Shown in pieces: positions 6,091 to 13,170 of a DNA stretch of 13,170 nt. The notes below the pieces were generated by a model that saw nothing but the letters and a program-made list of their open reading frames with translations, did no database searches and had not been told where the DNA came from. Location: the NCBI GenBank assembly GCA_946410505.1, contig CAMKAP010000033.1:1-13170 (forward strand), given 5' to 3'. This DNA comes from an uncultured Clostridia bacterium (GTDB taxonomy: Bacteria; Bacillota_A; Clostridia; Oscillospirales; Oscillospiraceae). The translations under genes and the position numbers were made by a program. Positions within the stretch are counted from its first letter, which is position 1; each line of letters starts with the position of its first letter.

Positions 6091-8208
6091 TCAGCCCGCG
6101 AACTTCGCCGCGGCATTGGCGCCGGCCAGACGGCCGGAGGTCAGGGCCCAGCCCTGCGCGCAGCCGCCGTAGGTGACGTAGGCCTTGTTGGACTCGTTGA
6201 GGGTACCCAGAGAGTCGTTGCCGACCACGTAAATGTTCTCGATGGGCGTCCCGTCCTCCTTGAGGAGGTTGATGTTGGTGTCCACATCCAGGCCGCCGCA
6301 GGAGCTGTAGACGTAAGCGGCGCCCTTGATGGCCCAGATCTTGCCCTCGGTCTGGCCATGCACGTCGTCCAGCTTGATGTCAATGCCCAGCTGACTCTCC
6401 AGATCCTCCAGAGAATCGGCAATGAAGACGTCGTTGAAGGCCTGGCCCATGGCCATGATGTCGTCCAGATTGGCGACGGGGGTGCCCGCTTCATAGCTGC
6501 CGCCCTGGTTGAAGAACATCGGGTAGATGAACTCGATCAGGCCGTTTTCCTTGATGGAGTTATACTCCTCCTCGTTGATGAGGACGTAGTAGTTGGCGCC
6601 GGCCTCCCAGGCGTTGAAGGAGATGCCCAGGCCGTTGTAGTTGCCGTCGAAGCTCTCGCCCTTGGAGTCGATGACCTGGTAGTTCAGATCCTGGACCAGG
6701 GAGCTGAGGATGCTCTTGTCGTCGTTGGAGTAGTCGTCGGAGCGGATGATGGTGTCGAGGGCGGCAATGTGGTCCTCCACCGCCACATCCTCGTTGTACA
6801 GCGCGCCGCCCAGCTTCAGGGCCTCGCGAATACCGAAGCCGTCGCACTGGGTCATGCCCTTGGTGTGCCATACGGCGCCGGTGTACTTCTGGGTCATTTC
6901 TGCGTTGCCGATATAGCCGCCGGAGGCGAGGATCACCGCGTCGCCGTACACCTTGTAAACGGTGCCGTCATAGTACTCGGCCTCCACGCCGACCACATTG
7001 CCCTCCTCGTCGAGGATCAGGGATTTGGCGGTCAGCTCGGTCATATAGTCGTTCTTCTCGTTCATGTCCTTGGCCTTGGCCAGGGCGTTGTTGTAGGCGT
7101 TGTCTTTGTCCATGTACATGGTCCACAGGGGCCAGCCGTGCACGTCATAGAAGGCGAACATACCGGGCAGGAACTGGAAGTCCCAGTTGTCCATCAGCCA
7201 GGCAAAGGTCTGGCCGGACTCGTCGATAAAGAGGCGGACGATGTCTTCCTTGGCGTCGCCGTCGGTGTACTCCATCCAGGCGTCAAACAGCTCGTCGGGG
7301 TCCACAAAGGGCTCGCCGCCGTTATTCTCCACCTGGTGGGGCGGGTTCACGCCGAGGGGGCCGGCGGTGTTGGTGCCGTTGCCGCCGATTTTGGCCGCGG
7401 CCTCCATGCCGAACACGGTCGCGCCGTTCTCGGCGGCGCTGATGTAGGAGGCCATGCCGGAGGCGCCCAGACCGACCACGATCACGTCATAGTCCTCCAG
7501 GACGATCTCAGCGTCGCTCTTCTCCACGGGGGTGAACCACTCGTCGGACTTGCCGCCGTTTTCGTCAATGATCTTGGAGATGATGGTCTTGGCGGCGTTG
7601 GAGGAGATGGTGGCGCCGGTGATGTTGTCTACGCCCAGGCTCTGGGCCTCAATGATGCGGGGGTAGAGGAAGTTTTCCACCGTGGCGTAGATGGGGCTGT
7701 ATTCGTCCTCATCGGCCTGGGTGGCGGAGCCGGCGCAGAGGGTCTCGATCTTGGTGATGGCGTTGTTTTCAAAGGTGACTGCCAGCTCCATCTCCTTCAT
7801 CACGCCGAAGGAGGGGGCCTTCGCTGTGTAGGTTCCGTCGGCCACGGGAGTCTTCTCGCCGGCCTCGGCGCCGCTGGCCTGGGCCAGGGCCTGCTCCACC
7901 GCGAGGCGGATGGCGCGGCTGGTGATGGATGCGCCGGTGATGCCGTCAATGTCGGCACCCTGCTCCATCACCTGGGCGATGAACTCCTCGTCGTGGGCGC
8001 CGCCGATGGTGGCGGTCTCACCGGAGGTGTCCAGCTGCACGTCGGTGATGGCGTTTTCGTCCACCGTCAGGGTGACGGTGACCTTTCCCATGCCCTCGGC
8101 TTCGCCGGTGTAGGTCCCCGGCGTATAGCCGCCGTCGGCAAAGGCCGCGGTGCCCATAAGCGAGAACAGCATGCACAGGCACAGCAGCATGGCAAGTGTT
8201 TTCTTCAT
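6091..8208 (-). CDS. Secreted flavoprotein: two FMN-bind domains plus FAD-dependent fumarate-reductase-like domain
   Basis: The 705-residue precursor has a Sec signal peptide (residues 1-24, AFA then Asp25). FMN-bind domain 1 (about 28-112) contains DGITGASITS at 88-97. FMN-bind domain 2 (about 124-210) contains DNITGATISS at 194-203. An FAD_binding_2/fumarate-reductase flavoprotein domain starts at 239 with DYDVIVVGLGASG (GxGxxG at 246-251) and runs to the C-terminus. FMN-bind motifs of this form are sites where ApbE attaches FMN covalently to the Ser/Thr after GA. By family knowledge such proteins are extracytoplasmic reductases that pass electrons from FMN to FAD to an acceptor (fumarate, urocanate and others); the acceptor here cannot be assigned. 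There is no heme motif. The ATG at 8208 follows AAAGGAAG with seven bases between. It is monocistronic, with a promoter at 8256-8284. Confidence 0.87.
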   Translation of the reverse strand: MKKTLAMLLCLCMLFSLMGTAAFADGGYTPGTYTGEAEGMGKVTVTLTVDENAITDVQLDTSGETATIGGAHDEEFIAQVMEQGADIDGITGASITSRAIRLAVEQALAQASGAEAGEKTPVADGTYTAKAPSFGVMKEMELAVTFENNAITKIETLCAGSATQADEDEYSPIYATVENFLYPRIIEAQSLGVDNITGATISSNAAKTIISKIIDENGGKSDEWFTPVEKSDAEIVLEDYDVIVVGLGASGMASYISAAENGATVFGMEAAAKIGGNGTNTAGPLGVNPPHQVENNGGEPFVDPDELFDAWMEYTDGDAKEDIVRLFIDESGQTFAWLMDNWDFQFLPGMFAFYDVHGWPLWTMYMDKDNAYNNALAKAKDMNEKNDYMTELTAKSLILDEEGNVVGVEAEYYDGTVYKVYGDAVILASGGYIGNAEMTQKYTGAVWHTKGMTQCDGFGIREALKLGGALYNEDVAVEDHIAALDTIIRSDDYSNDDKSILSSLVQDLNYQVIDSKGESFDGNYNGLGISFNAWEAGANYYVLINEEEYNSIKENGLIEFIYPMFFNQGGSYEAGTPVANLDDIMAMGQAFNDVFIADSLEDLESQLGIDIKLDDVHGQTEGKIWAIKGAAYVYSSCGGLDVDTNINLLKEDGTPIENIYVVGNDSLGTLNESNKAYVTYGGCAQGWALTSGRLAGANAAAKFAG

Positions 8209-8255
8209 TGGTAATCTTCCTTTCGTGAATAAATTTCGGTGGTTCCGATATGTTA

Positions 8256-8284
8256 ATCTTATCACATCCGTTTTGCCGTGGCAA
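8256..8284 (-). promoter_or_regulatory. Promoter of the flavoprotein gene
   Basis: On the minus strand TTGCCA (8279-8284) and TAAGAT (8256-8261) are separated by 17 bases, with TGA giving an extended -10. It lies between the upstream operon's terminator and the gene's ribosome binding site (8216-8223). Confidence 0.6.
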
Positions 8285-8308
8285 TCGAAATGTGAGAGAA
8301 ATCCGCGG

Positions 8309-8333
8309 AAAAGGGAGCGGCAAAGCCGCTCCC
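8309..8333 (-). terminator. Rho-independent terminator of the mutY operon
   Basis: Nine-base arms GGGAGCGGC (8313-8321) and GCCGCTCCC (8325-8333) enclose AAA. On the minus strand the hairpin is followed by TTTT (8309-8312), and complementary A/T runs extend the stem. It begins directly after the stop codon of the MoaE-like gene. Confidence 0.85.
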
Positions 8334-8336
8334 TTT

Positions 8337-8735
8337 TTAGTCCTCGAGGATCTCCTCCTCGGTGACGCATTCGGTTTTGAGCTTTCCCACCAGCGCCTGC
8401 AGCGCGTCCACCACGTGGGGGCGGATGTCGCCGCCGATGAGCACAACCATGATGTCGTCTCCCAGGCTGAGCTCGCCCTCATTGAGCCAGACGCGCACAT
8501 AGTAGATGCCCTCCATGGCCCGGGCTTCCTCGATGGCGGCCGCGGCCTTTTCTCTGTCGTAGCCGAAGCGCATGCCGCGCACCGGGGCGGCGTCCTCCGC
8601 GCCGAGGCGCACCTTCGCCCTGGCCGTTTTGCGCACAACGCCGTTGTGCATGAGGAACATGCCGCAGTTTGCGGCCTCCGGGGAGGCCTTTGCCTCCCGA
8701 AGCCAGAGGTCCATGGAAGGAGATTCTTTTTTCAC
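8337..8735 (-). CDS. MoaE-superfamily protein, possibly non-canonical
   Basis: This 132-residue protein resembles the molybdopterin synthase catalytic subunit MoaE. A GVVRKTAR segment (32-39) parallels the MoaE GxVR region. NEGELSLGDDIMVVLIGGDI (85-104) parallels the IGEL-GD-V core, and LKT (119-121) parallels the LKTRAPFWK end. MoaE transfers sulfur from MoaD to precursor Z in molybdenum cofactor synthesis. The first catalytic Lys is kept (Lys120). The second, expected seven residues on, is Glu127. No other cofactor genes are in view, so a standard molybdopterin synthase role is doubtful. The start is a GTG at 8735 with AAAGGAAG eight bases upstream, and its GTGA overlaps the TGA of mutY, implying translational coupling. 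An ATG at codon 8 is an alternative start. Confidence 0.6.
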   Translation of the reverse strand: MKKESPSMDLWLREAKASPEAANCGMFLMHNGVVRKTARAKVRLGAEDAAPVRGMRFGYDREKAAAAIEEARAMEGIYYVRVWLNEGELSLGDDIMVVLIGGDIRPHVVDALQALVGKLKTECVTEEEILED

Positions 8736-9793
8736 AGGGCAGACTTCCTTTCTTCCGCTTCGGTCACTTTCTGATAATACCGCATTGCCGTGGGTACGGA
8801 ATATTGCTCCCGGATCTCCCGCGCGGGCACCCAGAGATAATCCGGAAGCTCCTGCGCACAGTCGATCAGATAGCCGCGCATGTGCCACTCCACATGGGTA
8901 AATACGTGCACGGCCTCCCCGCAGGGGGTGCAGCGCAATGCGCCGGGCACCAGGGCCATGGCCTCCTGGCCGCTGAGGGTGCCGATCTCGTTCGGAAATT
9001 CCCAGAGCCCGGCCAGCAGCCCCTTTCCGGGGCGCCGGCGGATGGCCCAGCGCGCCCCGCAGCGCAGCAGCAGGACTGTGCGCTCCTCCGCGCGGCGGGT
9101 CTTTGGCGGCGCTTTTACTGGATAGCGCTCGACCGTGCCTTCCTGATGGGCGCGGCAGAGCGCTCTGAGAGGGCAGAGCTCGCATTTGGCCTGGCCGCTC
9201 GGGGTGCAGAGAGTCTCGCCCAGCTCCATCAGCCCCTCAGTGAGAAGCCCTGCTTCTTCGCCCTGAGGATAGACCGCCCGGAGGGCCTCGCTGACGCGGC
9301 GGCGGGTCTTCTGCTCGGAGATGTCATCGTCAGAGGCCAGCAGGCGCGACAGGACCCGCAGGACGTTCCCGTCCACCGCGGGCTCCGGCTCCCCGTAGGC
9401 GATGGAGGCAATGGCCCCGGCGGTGTAGTCCCCGATGCCGGGGAGCTTTTTCAGCTCCTCCGCCCGGCGGGGCAGCTCTCCGCCGTATTCCGACATCAGG
9501 TGTTTTGCCGCCTTCTGCAGATTGCGGGCACGGCTGTAGTAGCCCAGACCCTCCCACAGCTTCATCAGCCGGTCCTCGTCCGCCTCGGCGAGGCTCTGCA
9601 CATCCGGCAGCTCGCGGAGGAAGCGGGTGTAGTAGGGGATCACCGCCTCGATGCGGGTCTGCTGCAGCATGATTTCGGAGATCCAGACATGATAGGGCGT
9701 GGGCGATTCGCGCCAGGGCAGCACGCGGCGGCTGGCGCCGTACCATTCCACAAGGCGCGCCGCGGCGGCACGCAGGATTTTCAGCTCTTCCAT
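8732..9793 (-). CDS. mutY: A/G-specific adenine DNA glycosylase MutY
   Basis: The 353-residue enzyme removes adenine mispaired with 8-oxoguanine in base excision repair. The catalytic Glu40 lies in SEIMLQQT, the helix-hairpin-helix LPGIGDYTA is near 117-125, and the catalytic-type Asp141 lies in VDGN. The 4Fe-4S cluster cysteines are C196, C204, C207 and C213. The first spacing has seven residues rather than the six of E. coli MutY. A NUDIX-like 8-oxoG recognition domain fills the C-terminal third (GLLAGLWEFPNEIG). The ATG at 9793 is chosen because GGGAG lies eight bases upstream. A GTG at 9799 overlapping the previous stop is possible but its ribosome binding site is only two bases away. It is the third gene of a four-gene operon. 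Confidence 0.95.
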   Translation of the reverse strand: MEELKILRAAAARLVEWYGASRRVLPWRESPTPYHVWISEIMLQQTRIEAVIPYYTRFLRELPDVQSLAEADEDRLMKLWEGLGYYSRARNLQKAAKHLMSEYGGELPRRAEELKKLPGIGDYTAGAIASIAYGEPEPAVDGNVLRVLSRLLASDDDISEQKTRRRVSEALRAVYPQGEEAGLLTEGLMELGETLCTPSGQAKCELCPLRALCRAHQEGTVERYPVKAPPKTRRAEERTVLLLRCGARWAIRRRPGKGLLAGLWEFPNEIGTLSGQEAMALVPGALRCTPCGEAVHVFTHVEWHMRGYLIDCAQELPDYLWVPAREIREQYSVPTAMRYYQKVTEAEERKSAL

Positions 9794-9795
9794 CT

Positions 9796-10056
9796 TCACA
9801 GCTCCCGCAGGATCAGATCCGTCTCGCCGGGGTTCAGCCCCAGCGAGACGCGCAGCACTTTTGGGTGCTTTGCCGCGTGGGCGCGCACCGCGTCCCGCAG
9901 CACCGTGCCCCCGTGATAGCCGTGGATCACCCGCAGGCGGTACACGCCCGCACCGGCCCGGCGCAGCGCAGCATCCAGCGCGGTGATGGCCTGTACCTTC
10001 GTCATGGCGTGCACGTCCAGCTCCGCAAAGGCGCTCTGATGCAAATTCAGTCTCAT
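9796..10056 (-). CDS. Small Smr-domain protein
   Basis: The 86-residue protein consists of little more than one Smr domain. LDVHAMT (13-19) matches the LDLHGMT motif, VIHGYHGGTVLRDAV (43-57) matches the HGxGxGxLR motif with the extra residue common in short clostridial forms, and LGLNPGETDLIL ends it. Smr domains are nucleases or nucleic-acid-binding modules found at the end of MutS2 and as stand-alone proteins. A stand-alone form beside mutY suggests a nucleic acid role, but the substrate is unknown. Its ATG overlaps the TGA of the DUF1653 gene (ATGA), and GGAG lies seven bases upstream of the start. Confidence 0.8.
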   Translation of the reverse strand: MRLNLHQSAFAELDVHAMTKVQAITALDAALRRAGAGVYRLRVIHGYHGGTVLRDAVRAHAAKHPKVLRVSLGLNPGETDLILREL

Positions 10057-10274
10057 TCCCCGTCTCCGATGTACGTAAAGCGGCGGTAGCGCTTGCCGTC
10101 CCGCTCGATCTCCTCGTTCCACATGGATGCGGGCCGCACCCAGACGCCGCCCTCGCCGTAGAGCGCGCGGTAGACCACCATCAGCTCCTCTGTCTCGGAG
10201 TTCTGCGCGGTGCAGAGAAGCTCGTATTCCTTCCCCTTGAAGTGCCGGTAACGGCCGGGGCGAAAATCATCCAT
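10053..10274 (-). CDS. DUF1653 family protein
   Basis: The 73-residue protein matches the DUF1653 pattern: GRYRHFKGKEYELL at the start, then VVYRALYGEGGVWVRP and the MW position of the family's WVRPxxMF. The function of the family is unknown. It is cytoplasmic, with no signal or membrane segment. The ATG at 10274 follows AAAGGAAG with eight bases between. A much longer upstream extension of this frame lies antisense to the ATP synthase genes and is not credible. It is the first gene of the leftward operon with smr, mutY and the MoaE-like gene. Confidence 0.85.
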   Translation of the reverse strand: MDDFRPGRYRHFKGKEYELLCTAQNSETEELMVVYRALYGEGGVWVRPASMWNEEIERDGKRYRRFTYIGDGE

Positions 10275-10296
10275 GGACAACACTTCCTTTCTGCAA

Positions 10297-10325
10297 AGCA
10301 TACCATCCCGCGCCTTTTTTTGCAA
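10297..10325 (-). promoter_or_regulatory. Candidate promoter of the DUF1653-smr-mutY operon
   Basis: On the minus strand TTGCAA (10320-10325) and TATGCT (10297-10302) are 17 bases apart, with TGG giving an extended -10. Transcription would start close to the ribosome binding site (10283-10290), an unusually short leader, so an upstream promoter is also possible. Confidence 0.35.
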
Positions 10326-10381
10326 GGGCGGGCAAACGGATACCAGAATCGGACGAAATAACGATTTTGTCAAAAAGATGC

Positions 10382-10410
10382 TTCCCTTTGCCGTAAAAAT
10401 AAGGTATAAT
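10382..10410 (+). promoter_or_regulatory. Promoter of the ATP synthase operon
   Basis: A perfect TATAAT (10405-10410) has a weak -35 TTCCCT (10382-10387) at 17 bases. It lies 32 bases before the atpB start, in the 168-base gap shared with the leftward DUF1653 operon. Confidence 0.6.
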
Positions 10411-10442
10411 ACACTCCAACTGAAACGAACCGAGGTGATACC

Positions 10443-11129
10443 ATGGAAGAAGCCACCAATGTGCTCTTTCGCATCGGGCCGCTGGAGGTGACGAGTACGG
10501 TCACCACCATGTGGGCGATCATTGCGGTGCTGGGGCTGGTGAGCTGGCTTGCCACGCGCAATCTGAAGGAGGTCCCCGGACCCCTGCAGACCGGCGCGGA
10601 AATGGCGGTCGGCGCCCTGCGGAATTTCTTCGAGGGGACGCTGGGCAAGGAGCACACGCGCAAGTATTTTCCGATTCTGGGCACATTCTTCGTCTTCATC
10701 ATCGTCTGCAACTACTCCGGGCTTCTGCCCGGCGCGGGACATCTCAAGGGCTTCGCGGTGCCGACGGCCTGCCTGTCGGTGACGGCTGGCCTGGGCGTTA
10801 TTGCCTTCTTCACCACCCACGTCATCGGCATTCGGGAGCGCGGCCTGGGGCACTATCTGGCCAGCTTTGCCAAGCCCCTGATCCTGGTGGTGCTGATGCT
10901 GCCGCTGAACCTGATCGAGCAGTTCATCCGCCCCATGTCCCTGGCGCTTCGTCTCTACGGCAACATGTACGGCGAGGAGACCGTTACCGAGCAGCTCTAC
11001 GAGATCTTTCCCATCGGCGCCCCGCTCATCATGCAGGTGCTGAGCCTGATCTTCTGCCTGCTGCAGGCCATCGTCTTTACCATGCTGCTGTCCATCTACA
11101 TTTCCGAGGCGCTGGAATCTGAAGAGTAA
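10443..11129 (+). CDS. atpB: ATP synthase F0 subunit a
   Basis: The 228-residue integral membrane protein has several hydrophobic helices and the family signature around IRPMSLALRLYGNMYGEE. Arg170 in LALRLYGN is the essential stator arginine that faces the c-ring carboxylate. Subunit a forms the ion half-channels of the F-type ATP synthase. The start at 10443 follows GAGGTGAT, a good ribosome binding site. No atpI or atpZ gene precedes it; it is the first gene of the operon as seen here, with its own promoter. atpE follows after 41 bases. Confidence 0.96.
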   Translation: MEEATNVLFRIGPLEVTSTVTTMWAIIAVLGLVSWLATRNLKEVPGPLQTGAEMAVGALRNFFEGTLGKEHTRKYFPILGTFFVFIIVCNYSGLLPGAGHLKGFAVPTACLSVTAGLGVIAFFTTHVIGIRERGLGHYLASFAKPLILVVLMLPLNLIEQFIRPMSLALRLYGNMYGEETVTEQLYEIFPIGAPLIMQVLSLIFCLLQAIVFTMLLSIYISEALESEE

Positions 11130-11170
11130 ACAAGGTACATTCAACATTTCATTATTAGGAGGACTATTTT

Positions 11171-11398
11171 ATGGCATCCGGAATCATTGCACTCGCCGCC
11201 GCACTCGTTCTGTGCGTCACCGCTTCCTTTACCGCTCTGGCCCAGGGCAAGACCGCTTCCCACGCGATGGACGCCATCGCCCGTCAGCCCGAGGCCGCCG
11301 GCGACATCCGCGGCTCCCTGATCCTTTCTCTGGCTCTGATGGAGGCGCTGACCATCTACGGCATGCTGGTCGCCTTCATGCTGGTGGGCAAGATCTGA
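11171..11398 (+). CDS. atpE: ATP synthase F0 subunit c, glycine-poor first helix
   Basis: The 75-residue hairpin forms the rotary ring. The polar loop is [12 protein letters not shown], and the ion-binding carboxylate is Glu58 in LMEALTIYG. Gln25 aligns without gaps to the conserved helix-1 Gln of chloroplast c (13 residues before the loop Arg). The MEALTIYG sequence equals the chloroplast/cyanobacterial proton type and lacks the Ser/Thr next to Glu seen in sodium rings such as Ilyobacter, so proton coupling is likely. The helix-1 glycine ladder is missing: Phe20, Ala22 and Ala24 stand where Gly is usual. AGGAGGA (11157-11163) lies seven bases before the ATG. Identification is firm; ring size is not predictable from this. 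Confidence 0.95.
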   Translation: MASGIIALAAALVLCVTASFTALAQGKTASHAMDAIARQPEAAGDIRGSLILSLALMEALTIYGMLVAFMLVGKI

Positions 11399-11426
11399 GA
11401 GAACAGGGATTGGGAGGAGACGGTCC

Positions 11427-11855
11427 ATGTTAAGCATCAATATATCCGAGCTCATATGGACGATCATCAATTTCTTCCTGCTGTATTTCGTGCTCAGGCA
11501 TTTCCTGTTTGATCCCGTGGGCAAGCTCCTGGACGAGCGCCAGGCGAAGATCGACGCCGGGCAGAGCGAGGCCAAAAAGGCACAGGAGACCGTGCAGGCC
11601 CTGCACGATCGGCTTGCCGAGGAAAAGGCGGAGAGCCGCCTGGAGGCGGGCCGCATTCTCGCCGCCGCCGAGAGCGAGGGCGAAAAGCGCCGCAGCGAGG
11701 CGGTGAAGGCCGCCCGGACACAGGCCGCCGACGATCTGCGCGCAGCCGCGGCACACCTGAAGGAACAGGACGGGCAGGAGGAGGCGCTGCTGCGCGAGCG
11801 CAGCGGCGAGCTCTCCGCGCTCCTCTCCGGACGCATCCTGGGGCAGGAGGACTGA
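11427..11855 (+). CDS. atpF: ATP synthase F0 subunit b
   Basis: The 142-residue protein has a single N-terminal membrane helix (ELIWTIINFFLLYFVLRHFL, residues 8-27), then FDPVGKLLDERQAKID and a long charged Ala/Glu/Lys-rich coiled coil, as expected of the peripheral stalk. The N-terminal pattern matches standard b subunits. GGGAGGAG lies eight bases before the ATG. It is shorter than typical b (about 156-170). A second b-type N-terminus begins the next gene, so the stalk is probably a b/b' heterodimer, as in mycobacteria, cyanobacteria and chloroplasts. It is separated from atpE by 28 bases. Confidence 0.92.
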   Translation: MLSINISELIWTIINFFLLYFVLRHFLFDPVGKLLDERQAKIDAGQSEAKKAQETVQALHDRLAEEKAESRLEAGRILAAAESEGEKRRSEAVKAARTQAADDLRAAAAHLKEQDGQEEALLRERSGELSALLSGRILGQED

Positions 11856-11859
11856 GCCC

Positions 11860-11894
11860 ATGACAGAGCACACTGGAAGGAGGGATGAGCGGAC

Positions 11895-11898
<4 letters not shown>
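11860..11898 (+). CDS. Possible 12-residue leader ORF ahead of the b'-delta-alpha fusion
   Basis: An ATG at 11860 starts [12 protein letters not shown], and its TGA (11896-11898) overlaps the ATG of the fusion gene. AGGAGG (11845-11850) lies nine bases before it, a strong ribosome binding site inside the end of atpF. The fusion's own Shine-Dalgarno sequence lies inside this mini-ORF. It may couple translation of the fusion to that of atpF. The peptide itself resembles nothing, and a chance ORF cannot be excluded. Confidence 0.3.

Positions 11899-13170
<1,272 letters not shown>

Noticed and set aside
6085..8214. A 709-codon plus-strand ORF antisense to the whole flavoprotein gene
   Set aside because: Its product is a low-complexity Val/Gly/Asp/His-rich chain, as produced when the opposite strand has high GC third positions. 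The minus strand has a signal peptide, FMN-bind and FAD motifs and a ribosome binding site.
10275..11147. Upstream extension of the DUF1653 frame antisense to atpB
   Set aside because: The conserved DUF1653 sequence begins at the ATG at 10274, which has its own ribosome binding site. The extension is low-complexity and antisense to atpB.

Overview
The window is GC-rich bacterial DNA with dense genes, AGGAGG-type ribosome binding sites, a DivIVA-like protein, a BlaI/M56 regulatory pair, a DUF1653 gene and an F-type ATP synthase operon. Together these suggest a gut-type Clostridia, probably Oscillospirales/Oscillospiraceae. That placement is inference from gene content and style; no rRNA or tRNA is present to test it. 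No intergenic gap exceeds 300 bases.

Layout. (1) Bases 1-130 hold an exact 55-base direct repeat that starts at the first base, followed by a leftward DivIVA-like coiled-coil gene. (2) A divergent promoter region separates it from a rightward ROK-like sugar kinase/regulator gene that ends in a clear terminator. (3) A self-contained regulatory cassette runs from about 2486 to 6026: a promoter flanked by two BlaI-type operators, a leader inverted repeat, a BlaI/MecI-family repressor, a 959-residue M56 (BlaR1/MecR1-like) membrane protease fused to two right-handed beta-helix domains, and a 45-residue lipoprotein gene. (4) A convergent terminator separates it from a leftward gene for a secreted flavoprotein with two FMN-bind domains and one FAD/fumarate-reductase-like domain. 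(5) A tight leftward operon (DUF1653, small Smr protein, MutY, MoaE-like protein) has 4-base overlaps or near-overlaps at every junction. (6) The rightward ATP synthase operon reads atpB (a), atpE (c), atpF (b), and then a single frame open to the window end.

The most striking object is that last frame (11895 to the end). It has no stop, and reads in order as a second b-type stalk subunit, only the C-terminal half of delta, and then subunit alpha up to its Walker A motif. A b-delta fusion is known from mycobacteria. A b-delta-alpha fusion is one I cannot place, and it clashes with the 3:1:1 subunit stoichiometry unless the protein is processed or the stator is built differently. A 12-codon ORF with its own strong ribosome binding site ends on the start codon of this fusion. 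The c subunit upstream lacks the glycine pattern of its first helix.

The second candidate system is the BlaI/M56/beta-helix/lipoprotein cassette. It keeps the transcriptional logic of beta-lactam sensing (operators, repressor, HExxH membrane protease) but replaces the penicillin-binding sensor domain with a duplicated, cysteine-rich beta-helix, so its signal is probably something other than a beta-lactam.
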